From CAYVTV01 sp964526475 (GTDB lineage Bacteria; Bacteroidota; Bacteroidia; Bacteroidales; GCA-2748055), in contig CAZGKF010000001.1 in NCBI GenBank assembly GCA_964526475.1, positions 1 to 64,000 on the forward strand: DNA of 64,000 nucleotides. Reading direction: 5' to 3'. The translations under genes were made by a program, and so were the position numbers. Shown here one piece after another: positions 17,043 to 24,378 of the stretch. A model generated the notes under the pieces. The model was not told the DNA's origin. It was given only the letters and a program-made list of their open reading frames with translations, and ran no database searches. Position 1 is the stretch's first letter. Each line of letters begins with the position of its first letter.

Positions 17043-18017
17043 TCAGGTTTTTTTCTTATCCATATTAAATGAATCTTTTGCCCAGTTTAATGGGTTATTT
17101 ATAATGTATTGCTGAATTCTGTAAAATTCCTTTTCATTCCTGATGATATGGTCATGAAATCGTAATTGCCAGCGTGATATGCCTGGGGTATTGTCCATTT
17201 CGTTCATTCGCCTGGATGAGAATGTTTTTAACGCACGGACAAATTCAAATATTCCGTGACGTGATTGCGATTGTTTTGAATCCAATGGTGTGGGCGTGGG
17301 TGGGGGTGGGGGTGGGTGTAGGGATTGGAACGGGAACGTTTGGGGGGACGGATTTGGATTCGGATTTGGATTCGGATTTGGATTCGGATTTGGATTCGTA
17401 GAGACGGGTTTGAAACCCGTCTCTACAAACCCATCACGCCGATCAAACCCATCCCGCCGATCAAACCCATCCCGCCGATCAAACCCATCACGCCGATCAA
17501 ACCCATCACGCCGATCAAACCCATCACGCCGATCCATATCATCCCAACGATCCATTCCATCACGCCGATCCATATCATCCCAACGATCCATTCCATCCCG
17601 CCGATCAAACCCATCACGCCGGTCCATTTCCCGCCGGTCCATTTCCCGCCGATCCATTTCCCGCGGGTTTATTTCCCGCCAATCCATCCCATCCCGCCGA
17701 TCCATTTCGTCCCATTCATTAACAATGGTATTGATTTTTTGGTGCGAATTATCAATAATCATTATTCCATGAATATGGTTTGGCATTATTATAAATGTAT
17801 CCAATTGCAGATTGCGGTAATGATTTATCAGATCGAACCAACAGTGTTCTACAATATGTCCATATTCATTCAAAATCATTTTCCCTTTTTCAATTTCCCC
17901 CAGAAACGGTACACGGTTCCTGGTGCAAATGGTAATAAAATATCGTCCGTCAGATGTGTAATCCCAATGCTGCAACCGGGTGGTCTCAATTCGATATTTA
18001 TTTTTAAACAAGGTCAT
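17043..18017 (-). CDS. RAYT-type (IS200-like, Y1/HUH) transposase with a repeat-expanded loop
   Basis: A 324-residue HUH transposase of the REP-associated tyrosine type. The N-terminal core has 'GRYFITICTRNRVPFLGEI' and the HUH motif in IIMPNHIHGIMII (His-Ile-His). The C-terminal core has 'FEFVRALKTFSSRRMNEM', 'WQLRFHDHIIRNEKEFYRI' and the catalytic Tyr in QQYIINNP. About 150 residues of low-complexity sequence are inserted in the natural loop between the two: six-residue GFDRRD-type repeats, then a segment encoded by a perfect 29-bp palindrome, then Asn-Pro and Pro-rich runs. The frame is intact throughout. The catalytic parts look complete, so activity is possible. Flanking ends and target repeats are not obvious. 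Confidence 0.85.
   Translation of the reverse strand: MTLFKNKYRIETTRLQHWDYTSDGRYFITICTRNRVPFLGEIEKGKMILNEYGHIVEHCWFDLINHYRNLQLDTFIIMPNHIHGIMIIDNSHQKINTIVNEWDEMDRRDGMDWREINPREMDRREMDRREMDRRDGFDRRDGMDRWDDMDRRDGMDRWDDMDRRDGFDRRDGFDRRDGFDRRDGFDRRDGFDRRDGFVETGFKPVSTNPNPNPNPNPNPNPNPSPQTFPFQSLHPPPPPPTPTPLDSKQSQSRHGIFEFVRALKTFSSRRMNEMDNTPGISRWQLRFHDHIIRNEKEFYRIQQYIINNPLNWAKDSFNMDKKKT
17289..17320. repeat. GGGTG-rich simple repeat inside the transposase
   Basis: A purine-rich run of GTGGG/GGGGGT units on the plus strand encodes the Pro/Thr-rich segment of the transposase loop. It is a candidate G-quadruplex-forming stretch. Confidence 0.6.
17350..17397. repeat. Four perfect copies of a 12-bp tandem repeat
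   Basis: GGATTTGGATTC is repeated four times without a mismatch at 17350, 17362, 17374 and 17386. On the coding strand it gives the Asn-Pro dipeptide run of the transposase. Perfect identity suggests recent slippage expansion. Confidence 0.95.
17398..17426. repeat. Perfect 29-bp palindrome (REP-like) inside the transposase frame
   Basis: GTAGAGACGGGTT and AACCCGTCTCTAC form perfect 13-bp arms around a TGA loop. Palindromes beginning GTAGAGACG are widespread interspersed repeats in several bacterial phyla, and RAYT transposases are thought to move such elements. Here it is read through in frame (peptide VETGFKPVST), so the gene appears to carry its own mobile target. Confidence 0.9.
17427..17702. 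repeat. Block of 18-bp (and derived 15-bp) tandem repeats in the transposase
   Basis: Six consecutive near-identical 18-mers of the form AAACCCATCmCGCCGATC run from 17427 to 17534. Diverged copies alternating CATATCATCCCAACGATC and CATTCCATCACGCCGATC follow, then 15-bp derivatives. Every unit keeps the reading frame. The gradient from identical to diverged copies suggests that the left side (3' on the coding strand) is the youngest. Confidence 0.92.
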
Positions 18018-18106
18018 ATCTCTCCACTAAATGCTTTTTCCAAAATGATAGTTTTTTTTTGAATTTTGCAAATTTAAATGATTTTTTCAGAGAAATTAAC
18101 AGGGGA

Positions 18107-18157
18107 GCTCAGTGATCCCTCTGGATCAGGATTACTTCGCTGCGCTCAGTGATCCCT
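18107..18157. repeat. 14-bp direct repeat flanking the tRNA-side palindrome
   Basis: GCTCAGTGATCCCT occurs at 18107-18120 and again at 18144-18157. It lies between the transposase and the 120-bp inverted repeat. It may be a footprint of a past insertion or excision. Confidence 0.55.
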
Positions 18158-18174
18158 GGGGGGGAGAAGCTGAT

Positions 18175-18294
18175 CACCCGGCAAAAAACCCTTCGGGCTC
18201 CTTTTGTTTTATGCCAGCCCAGCGCTTATGCTGCGCATTGCGCTGGGCTGGCATAAAACAAAAGACCCGCTTACGCGGGTTTTTTTGCCGGGTG
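18175..18294. repeat. 120-bp nested inverted repeat next to tRNA-Ser
   Basis: Outer arms CACCCGGC (18175-18182) and GCCGGGTG (18287-18294) enclose matching A/T-rich stretches. The inner perfect 24-bp arms are 18202-18225 and 18240-18263, around a 14-nt loop. Between outer and inner arms, each side holds its own small hairpin (CCCTTCGGG on the left, ACCCGCTTACGCGGGT on the right). The right outer arm overlaps the CCA end of the tRNA gene. In the tRNA direction the hairpins could end transcription; the size suggests an inverted duplication or MITE-like element. Confidence 0.8.
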
Positions 18295-18380
18295 GCGGAG
18301 GAAGAGGGATTCGAACCCCCGGTACCTGACGGTACAACGGTTTTCAAGACCGCCGCATTCGACCACTCTGCCATTCCTCC
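18293..18380 (-). tRNA. tRNA-Ser (anticodon TGA)
   Basis: An 88-nt tRNA on the minus strand. The acceptor stem is GGAGGAA pairing with TTCCTCC, the discriminator base is G, and CCA is encoded. The anticodon TGA lies at 18346-18344 in the loop CTTGAAA. The D arm (GCAGAGTGGTCGAATGC), the long variable arm typical of class II serine tRNAs (GTACCGTCAGGTAC) and the T arm (GGGGGTTCGAATCCC) are all present. A TATTTTTG -7 box sits just upstream at 18393-18386. Confidence 0.97.
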
Positions 18381-18385
18381 GGGCG

Positions 18386-18393
18386 CAAAAATA
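18386..18393 (-). promoter_or_regulatory. -7 element of the tRNA-Ser promoter
   Basis: TATTTTTG (minus strand) matches TAnnTTTG and ends six bases before the tRNA 5' end, the expected distance. No good TTTG is found at -33. Confidence 0.45.
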
Positions 18394-18561
18394 ATACTTT
18401 TTTTGGTTCCTTTATTGTTATCAACGAATATATCATCGTAAAAAAAGTATAAATTTCAAATAAAAAATTCACTGAAAAACCACATTTATAGCCTATTTCA
18501 CAGGTATTAACACTAAAAAATCTATATTTTATCAACAAAATCGCATTTTTTTTGCTGTAAA

Positions 18562-18592
18562 TTTGCTACACATAAGAAATACTCTATATTTG
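18562..18592 (+). promoter_or_regulatory. Consensus Bacteroidetes promoter for the HU gene
   Basis: TTTG at 18562-18565 and TATATTTG at 18585-18592 are separated by exactly 19 bp, a full match to the Bacteroidetes housekeeping promoter (TTTG-N19-TAnnTTTG). The HU start codon follows 46 bp later. Confidence 0.85.
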
Positions 18593-18638
18593 TAGATAGT
18601 TTGACACTTTAGAATTATTAACCCAAAATTTTTTTATT

Positions 18639-18911
18639 ATGAACAAAGCTCAAATTATTGATGCAATCGCTGCTGAAGCTAAACTCACGAAAGCTGATGC
18701 TAAAAGAGCCCTCGACGCTTTTGTTAAAACAACCACTGGTGCCCTTAAAAAGGGTGATCGCGTCGCTTTGGTAGGTTTTGGATCATTTTCAGTTTCAAAA
18801 AGAAATTCCAGAACTGGAAGAAACCCGCAAACTGGTAAACCTATTACAATTAGTGCTAAAAAAGTTGTAAAATTTAAAGCTGGTAGTGAATTAGCTGGTG
18901 CAGTTAATTAA
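18639..18911 (+). CDS. hup: HU-family DNA-binding protein
   Basis: A 90-residue nucleoid protein. It has the HU/IHF fold signature: N-terminal MNKAQIIDAIAAEAKLTKAD, the helix 'AKRALDAFVKTTTGALKKG', 'VALVGFGSFSV', then the DNA-arm motif RNSRTGRNPQTG with the conserved proline, and 'KPITISAKKVVKFKAG' at the end. Length is exactly standard. It bends and compacts DNA as a homodimer. It is driven by a consensus promoter and followed by a strong terminator, so it is an independent, probably highly expressed unit. Confidence 0.97.
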   Translation: MNKAQIIDAIAAEAKLTKADAKRALDAFVKTTTGALKKGDRVALVGFGSFSVSKRNSRTGRNPQTGKPITISAKKVVKFKAGSELAGAVN

Positions 18912-18932
18912 AGATATGGTATCTTTTAAAAA

Positions 18933-18962
18933 AAGCTGTCCTTCCCAGGGCAGCTTTTTTTA
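18933..18962 (+). terminator. Rho-independent terminator of HU
   Basis: AGCTGTCC and AGGGCAGCT form a GC-rich stem (one G-U pair), preceded by A's and followed by a run of T's. The rest of the 335-bp gap, 18963-19246, holds no gene; a TATCTTTG box for the next gene is at 19180-19187. Confidence 0.9.
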
Positions 18963-19179
18963 TTTGCTTTCAACCCTAAACACCTGTAAAACTATCACTG
19001 GTTCTATTATATTCACTAACTCAGAAACCTCATAACTACATCTGATCCTGGTAAAAAACTGATCAGGAAGAAACAGATGAAATACTTTTAATTCGTGTGA
19101 GAAAATCACTAAAGAGAATTAATAAAAAATCCGGATTATAAAAATTTATATTAGTTATTAAATTTTATAGATATTTTCT

Positions 19180-19187
19180 TATCTTTG
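19180..19187 (+). promoter_or_regulatory. Candidate -7 element for the LytTR regulator
   Basis: TATCTTTG matches TAnnTTTG, 60 bp before the start at 19247. There is no clear TTTG at the expected -33 position. Confidence 0.4.
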
Positions 19188-19246
19188 ATAAAATAATAAA
19201 AATAGGTGATAAGATATATTTTTTCTATGATTAACCCTAATTTAGA

Positions 19247-19954
19247 ATGAATTGTATTATTATTGATGACGATAAACTCTCCAGAAGAATCCTCGAAGAA
19301 TTCATCAGAAAAAGTGATGGCTTAGCTTTGAAGGAATCATTTTCTGATGCTGTGGAAGCTATCAATTATCTCCAGCATGATAATAATATTCATCTTATTT
19401 TTCTAGATATTGAAATGCCTGAAATGAGTGGAATCGACTTCCTTCACTCGCTTAGTAATCCTCCTCAGATAATAATTGTTTCATCAAAAGAAAAGTATGC
19501 TCTTGATGCTTTTGATTGCGATGTTACAGATTATCTTCTGAAACCTATTTCTTACAGCAGGTTTTTTAAAGCCATTGACCGGGCAATAAATAGATTTGAG
19601 AAGAATAAATCAAATATGATTGGGAAGGATGAAATTTTTATTAAGAAAAATTCCTGCCTTGTGCGATTAAAATATGATGAGATTTTATGGGTTGAAGCAC
19701 TCGAAAATTATGTGATCTTTAATACTTTTAAGGAAAAATATACTATCCATTTTACAATGAAAGCAATAGAACAAAAACTTCCTGCCAACAAATTCACCCG
19801 TGTTCACAGATCGTTCATTGTAAATACAGGATGTATTAATATCATTGAAGATAATTCTGTTATTATTAATACGGATGAAGGCACAAAAAATATTCCTATC
19901 GGGAAATCATACAAAGAAAAATTAATGAAGGATATTAATCTGATCATTAAATAA
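19247..19954 (+). CDS. LytTR-family response regulator
   Basis: A 235-residue two-component regulator. The receiver domain (residues 1-118) has the acidic pair Asp7/Asp8, the phosphoacceptor Asp54 in LIFLDIEMPEMSG, Ser96 in IIIVSSKEKYA and Lys in 'DYLLKPI'. The C-terminal LytTR DNA-binding domain (about 130-233) shows 'ILWVEALENYVIFNT' and 'FTRVHRSFIVNTG'. No LytS-type histidine kinase is adjacent, so it is an orphan. The aminotransferase gene starts 24 bp downstream and may be co-transcribed. Its targets are unknown. Confidence 0.92.
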   Translation: MNCIIIDDDKLSRRILEEFIRKSDGLALKESFSDAVEAINYLQHDNNIHLIFLDIEMPEMSGIDFLHSLSNPPQIIIVSSKEKYALDAFDCDVTDYLLKPISYSRFFKAIDRAINRFEKNKSNMIGKDEIFIKKNSCLVRLKYDEILWVEALENYVIFNTFKEKYTIHFTMKAIEQKLPANKFTRVHRSFIVNTGCINIIEDNSVIINTDEGTKNIPIGKSYKEKLMKDINLIIK

Positions 19955-19978
19955 ATTATTCTTCCTTTTTTTACCCCA

Positions 19979-21181
19979 ATGTTATCTAACCGGCAGCTTT
20001 TCCTTACCTGTCTTTCTCAAACCTCTCCGGATCCTGTTCTTCTGGAGGTTAGTCATGCAAAAGGAATATATATTTATAGTCCCTCCGGGGAAAAATATAT
20101 AGATCTTATAGCAGGAGTTTCTGTTTCAGCTCTCGGACACTCCCACCCTGAAGTGATAGAAAATATAAAAATTCAACTCAACCGCCACACACATGTAATG
20201 GTCTATGGTGAAATGATCCAGTCACCACAGGTAACTTATGCTCAAACACTCACAAATTCCCTTGGCTCAGGATTAGATAATGTTTATTTTGTCAATAGCG
20301 GATCAGAAGCCATTGAAGGGGCCATAAAACTGGCAAGGAAATATACAGGAAGAAGTGAGATCATTTCATTTAATAATGCATATCATGGAAGTACAATGGG
20401 CGCTATGAGCATTATGGGAAATGATAATCTGAAAAAAGGATTTCATCCTCTTATTCCTTGCATCCGGAAACTTAATTTTAATTCTCAGGAAGAATTAGGT
20501 TTTATCTCATCTGATACTGCCTGCGTTGTAATTGAACCTGTACAGGCAGAAGCAGGAGTTGTCATGCCTTCAGCCAATTACCTCGAAAGTATCAGAAAAA
20601 AATGTACGGAAACAGGAACACTGCTTGTATTTGATGAAATACAAACAGGCTTCGGAAGAACAGGAGAACTATTTGCCTTTCAAAAATTCAACCTTATACC
20701 CGATATTATAGTTCTCGCCAAAAGTCTTGGAGGAGGATTGCCTCTGGGAGCATTTATCTGCCGTAAAGAACTAATGCAAAGTTTAAACTCAAATCCTGCA
20801 TTAGCTCATATAACAACTTTTGGCGGCCATCCACTTTCATGTACTGCCGGTTTGACTGCTCTAAACATAATTCAAAGAGAATCGCTTCAAAAAACTGTAA
20901 AGGAAAAAGAAATGCGGTTCCGTCAGAAACTAATTCATCCTGCAATTAAGGAAATAAGAGGTACCGGCCTTCTTCTTGCAATCGAATTTAAATCCTCTGA
21001 ACTGATGCATAGGGTTGTGAAAAAAGCTTTAAAAAACGGAGTTATCACCGATTGGTTCCTTTTCTGTGATACAGCAATCAGAATATCTCCCCCACTAACA
21101 ATCTGTGATGCTGAGATTGATGAGGCATGTAATTTGATTCTCAAATCAATAGATGAAAGTGTTACAGACAAAAGCAAATAA
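19979..21181 (+). CDS. Class III (acetylornithine/GABA-type) aminotransferase
   Basis: A 400-residue PLP enzyme of the ornithine/GABA aminotransferase group. Visible motifs: 'YIDLIAGVSVSALGHSHPEV', 'YFVNSGSEAIEGAIKLARKY' (phosphate binding), 'LLVFDEIQTGFGRTGELFAF' (the Asp that pairs with the pyridine ring), and the Schiff-base Lys in IIVLAKSLGGGLPLGAF. The C-terminal 'FCDTAIRISPPLTI' carries the conserved Arg. The acceptor/donor pair cannot be fixed; no arginine biosynthesis genes lie nearby. It is 24 bp behind the LytTR gene. Confidence 0.85.
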   Translation: MLSNRQLFLTCLSQTSPDPVLLEVSHAKGIYIYSPSGEKYIDLIAGVSVSALGHSHPEVIENIKIQLNRHTHVMVYGEMIQSPQVTYAQTLTNSLGSGLDNVYFVNSGSEAIEGAIKLARKYTGRSEIISFNNAYHGSTMGAMSIMGNDNLKKGFHPLIPCIRKLNFNSQEELGFISSDTACVVIEPVQAEAGVVMPSANYLESIRKKCTETGTLLVFDEIQTGFGRTGELFAFQKFNLIPDIIVLAKSLGGGLPLGAFICRKELMQSLNSNPALAHITTFGGHPLSCTAGLTALNIIQRESLQKTVKEKEMRFRQKLIHPAIKEIRGTGLLLAIEFKSSELMHRVVKKALKNGVITDWFLFCDTAIRISPPLTICDAEIDEACNLILKSIDESVTDKSK

Positions 21182-21272
21182 ATTCGTTATTCATTCCGTT
21201 AAAGAGAAACTTTATGTTTGCTTCAAAAAGTATAGCATTATATGGATCACAAAAATAATTATAACTGGATGA

Positions 21273-21323
21273 AACCCCCATGCACTAGCGCACACAACAA
21301 GGACATGAACAAACATGGGGGTT
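21273..21323. repeat. Hairpin upstream of the hypothetical gene at 21372
   Basis: AACCCCCATG and CATGGGGGTT are perfect 10-bp arms around a 31-nt loop, with partial pairing extending outward. There is no T-run, so a simple terminator is unlikely. It could be a leader structure or a mobile repeat. Confidence 0.6.
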
Positions 21324-21371
21324 CCATCAGAACTCATTAATTAACAATAAAATAACTAATTCCTTCTCCGG

Positions 21372-22208
21372 ATGAATTATTTTTTTAACATTATTGCACT
21401 GTTTTTATTCCCATCAATTCTTACTGGTCAAAGCCTGAATCTTTCAAGCGTTTTCAATGCTGAGACAAATCTAAAGGAGAAATTTAATCTTTTGTATTCC
21501 ATTACCAGCGACACAAAAAAAGACTCACTGAATAAGGAACTGGTAAAATATTTCTCAGAGATATTGTCTTCTCAGGAAAGTTTTTTCTACACCTGGCCGC
21601 TTCTTGACATGATAGGCAAAGCCAGATCATCAGATGATAAGCTGAATGTATATTCATGGCATATACAGGATGAAAAATCAAACTATATATATTACTCCAT
21701 AGTTCAGCAAAGAATTCCTTCCAGAAGAAAAGGAGATGCAATATTAATACATTCTCTTTCAGATAAATCAGATAAAATAAAAAGTCCTGAAAATCAATTA
21801 TTAGACAAGGATAACTGGTACGGAGCTTTATATTATTCCATTACCCCGTTTTCATTCCGGAGAGATATATGGTATATATTACTGGGCTTCGATTTTAATA
21901 CCAATTTCTCAAATAAAAAGATTATTGAGATACTTAAATCAGATAATAATACGCTCTTGCTTGGCGGAGAGATCAGAAACGAAAAGGACACTTTAAAACG
22001 ACTGATCTTTGAGTATTCTTCCCATATAGCAATGACACTCAGATATGACGATAAACTGGGGAAAATTGTATTTGACCATCTTAGACCGCTTGAAACTGTT
22101 TTACAGGGAAATTATCGTTTTTATGTTCCTGACGGCTCATACGATGCACTCAGATTCTATAAAGGAGCTTTTATTCTTGAGAGAGATGTGGATGCAAGAA
22201 ATTATTAA
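21372..22208 (+). CDS. Conserved exported protein of unknown function
   Basis: A 278-residue protein with a signal peptide (about 19 residues, ending ILTGQ). The C-terminal half has segments I associate with a conserved Bacteroidetes family of unknown function: 'WYGALYYSITPF', 'YILLGFDFNTNFSNKKII', 'RLIFEYSSHIAMTLRYDDK', 'IVFDHLRPLE' and 'FYVPDGSYDALRFYKG'. No catalytic motif is visible. It is bracketed by two hairpins (21273-21323 and 22219-22277). It is probably a periplasmic or outer-surface protein. The family resemblance is from memory. Confidence 0.7.
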   Translation: MNYFFNIIALFLFPSILTGQSLNLSSVFNAETNLKEKFNLLYSITSDTKKDSLNKELVKYFSEILSSQESFFYTWPLLDMIGKARSSDDKLNVYSWHIQDEKSNYIYYSIVQQRIPSRRKGDAILIHSLSDKSDKIKSPENQLLDKDNWYGALYYSITPFSFRRDIWYILLGFDFNTNFSNKKIIEILKSDNNTLLLGGEIRNEKDTLKRLIFEYSSHIAMTLRYDDKLGKIVFDHLRPLETVLQGNYRFYVPDGSYDALRFYKGAFILERDVDARNY

Positions 22209-22218
22209 TACCCTTCTT

Positions 22219-22277
22219 TTGTGCCAAAAAACGCATCTGTCCTATGACTATTTGTCAGTGCCCAAACCGTGGCACAA
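22219..22277. repeat. Inverted repeat in the htpG leader
   Basis: TTGTGCCA (22219-22226) and TGGCACAA (22270-22277) are perfect 8-bp arms around 43 nt. A shorter TGAC-tattt-GTCA dyad lies inside the loop. It is located 47 bp ahead of htpG, and is possibly a heat-response operator or an RNA structure. Its role is inferred only from position. Confidence 0.45.
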
Positions 22278-22323
22278 GCTTTGAAACCCAAATATCACTT
22301 GTTGAATTTAAAAAATTAATACT

Positions 22324-24372
22324 ATGCAGACTGGTAAAATTGGTGTTTCAACCGAAAACATTTTCCCGATAATAAAAAAGTTCCTGTACTCCGATCATGA
22401 GATCTTTCTTCGTGAACTTATTTCAAATGCAGTTGATGCCACACAAAAATTAAAATCACTATCCTCAGCAGGCGAATTTAAAGGAGAATTTGGGGATCTG
22501 ACAATTCATGTAGAACTCGATAAAAAGAAAAAAACACTTAAGGTATCCGATAAAGGCATCGGAATGACAGGCGATGAAATAAAAAAATATATTAACCAGA
22601 TCGCATTCTCCAGTGCAGAAGAATTTCTTGAAAAATACAAAAACCAGGACAGTTCATTAATAGGACATTTTGGCCTCGGGTTTTATTCTGCCTTTATGGT
22701 CTCAGAAAAGGTGGAAATCATTACCAAATCATACCAGGATGAAGCGAAACCGGTCAATTGGATATGCGACGGGTCTCCTGAATACTCTCTTGATAATACA
22801 GAAAAAGAGGAAAGAGGTACGGATATAATTCTTCATATTGATAAAGACTCCGAAGAATTTCTGGAAGAAAACCGGATATACGAAATCCTTCGTAAGTACT
22901 GTAAATTCCTGCCAGTTGAAATCGCATTTGGAAAAGAAAAAGAATGGAAAGACGGAAAAGAAACAGATACAGGAAAAAACAGAATTATTAATAATCCTAA
23001 TCCTCTTTGGACAAAAAAACCTGCCGATCTCAAAGAAGATGATTATCTTGAGTTTTATCAGGATCTCTATCCCGTTCTTGAAAAACCTCTTTTCAATATT
23101 CATCTGAATGTGGATTATCCCTTCAATCTTACCGGAATTTTATTCTTCCCTAAAATAAAAAGTAATTTTGAAATTCAGAAAAACAAGATACAGTTGTATT
23201 CCAACCAGGTATTTGTTACAGACTCTGTAGAAGGGATTGTCCCGGAGTTTCTCACATTACTTCACGGCGTCCTGGATTCGCCTGATATTCCTCTCAATGT
23301 ATCAAGAAGCTATTTACAAAGCGACAGTAATGTAAAAAAGATTTCTGCTCATATATCTAAAAAAGTTGCTGACAGACTTGAAGAAATTTTTAAGAATGAC
23401 CGTGAGCAGTTTGAAAAGAAATGGGACGATCTGAAACTCTTCATAACCTATGGTATGATAACTGAAGAAAAATTCTATGAGAGAGCAACAAAATTTTCAC
23501 TTTTAAAAAATACTGATGGTAAATATTTCACTCTGGAGGAATATGAAAAACTTGTAAAAGAAAACCAGACTGATAAAAACAAATCACTGGTTTACCTCTA
23601 TGCAACTGATAAGGAAACTCAACATTCCTTTATTGAGAATGCAAAGAAGAAAGGTTACGATGTTCTCATGATGGATGGACAGCTTGATCCGCACTTCATT
23701 AATCATCTTGAACAGAAATTAAAGGAAACAAGGTTCTCAAGAGTAGATGCCGATATAATCGATAAACTAATATTAAAAGAGGATATTGACAAAAATAATC
23801 TGACCGAAGAAGAGAAAAATGATCTCAGAGATGTTTTCGAAAGTCAGGTTTCCGGTAAAAACAATTATTATATTGAATTTGAAGCCCTGGGTGAAGAAGC
23901 AGAACCTGTAACCATAACTCAGTCGGAGTTTATGAGAAGAATGAAAGATATGTCAGCCTTAAGTGGCGGAGAAGGAATATACGGGAATCTTCCCGACAGT
24001 TTTAATCTTGTTGTAAACACCAAGCATCCTCTTGTATTGAAAATACTTGAAGATAAAAATAAAAAGCTGGGGCAGAAACTGGCCAAAATAAACGAAAAAG
24101 CACTGCCGCTAAAAGAAGAAAATGAAAAGCTGACAGAAGCAAAAAAAGAGAAGAAAGAGGATGAAATACCTCAGGCAGAAAAAGATAAATTTGATGAATT
24201 AACAAAGAAAATAGCTGATATTGAAAATGAAAAGAAAGAATGTCTCAGAGAGTTCGGCACAAAAAATAAAATTCTCAGGCAGATTGTGGATCTCGCTTTG
24301 CTGGCAAACAATATGTTAAAGGGTGAGGAATTAACAAAGTTCGTAAAAAGAAGCGTGGAATTGATCAAATAA
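22324..24372 (+). CDS. htpG: Hsp90 chaperone HtpG
   Basis: A 682-residue cytosolic Hsp90 homologue. The N-terminal GHKL ATPase domain has 'ELISNAVDATQKLK' (Asn/Glu catalytic box), 'VSDKGIGMTGDEI' (ATP-binding Asp) and 'LIGHFGLGFYSAFMV' (glycine-rich lid). The middle domain carries 'NVSRSYLQSD' with the catalytic Arg. A charged linker-like coiled segment with many Lys/Glu lies near residues 585-640, followed by the short dimerisation domain. The charged insertion in the C-terminal part is longer than in E. coli HtpG (624 aa), as in other Bacteroidetes. Monocistronic. Confidence 0.97.
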   Translation: MQTGKIGVSTENIFPIIKKFLYSDHEIFLRELISNAVDATQKLKSLSSAGEFKGEFGDLTIHVELDKKKKTLKVSDKGIGMTGDEIKKYINQIAFSSAEEFLEKYKNQDSSLIGHFGLGFYSAFMVSEKVEIITKSYQDEAKPVNWICDGSPEYSLDNTEKEERGTDIILHIDKDSEEFLEENRIYEILRKYCKFLPVEIAFGKEKEWKDGKETDTGKNRIINNPNPLWTKKPADLKEDDYLEFYQDLYPVLEKPLFNIHLNVDYPFNLTGILFFPKIKSNFEIQKNKIQLYSNQVFVTDSVEGIVPEFLTLLHGVLDSPDIPLNVSRSYLQSDSNVKKISAHISKKVADRLEEIFKNDREQFEKKWDDLKLFITYGMITEEKFYERATKFSLLKNTDGKYFTLEEYEKLVKENQTDKNKSLVYLYATDKETQHSFIENAKKKGYDVLMMDGQLDPHFINHLEQKLKETRFSRVDADIIDKLILKEDIDKNNLTEEEKNDLRDVFESQVSGKNNYYIEFEALGEEAEPVTITQSEFMRRMKDMSALSGGEGIYGNLPDSFNLVVNTKHPLVLKILEDKNKKLGQKLAKINEKALPLKEENEKLTEAKKEKKEDEIPQAEKDKFDELTKKIADIENEKKECLREFGTKNKILRQIVDLALLANNMLKGEELTKFVKRSVELIK

Positions 24373-24378
24373 TATGTA

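Noticed and set aside
17427..17702. Possible CRISPR array
   Set aside because: Repeats are directly tandem with no unique spacers and are coding in frame.
17174..18062. Long plus-strand frames opposite the transposase
   Set aside because: They exist only because frame-preserving 12- and 18-bp repeats leave several frames open; the minus-strand frame has the catalytic motifs.
18174..18374. Open frame on the minus strand reading MAEWSNAAVLKTVV and onward
   Set aside because: It is a translation of the serine tRNA and the adjacent inverted repeat, a well-known false protein.
18112..18441. Plus-strand frame across the same region
   Set aside because: Covers the palindrome and the tRNA complement; no family signal.
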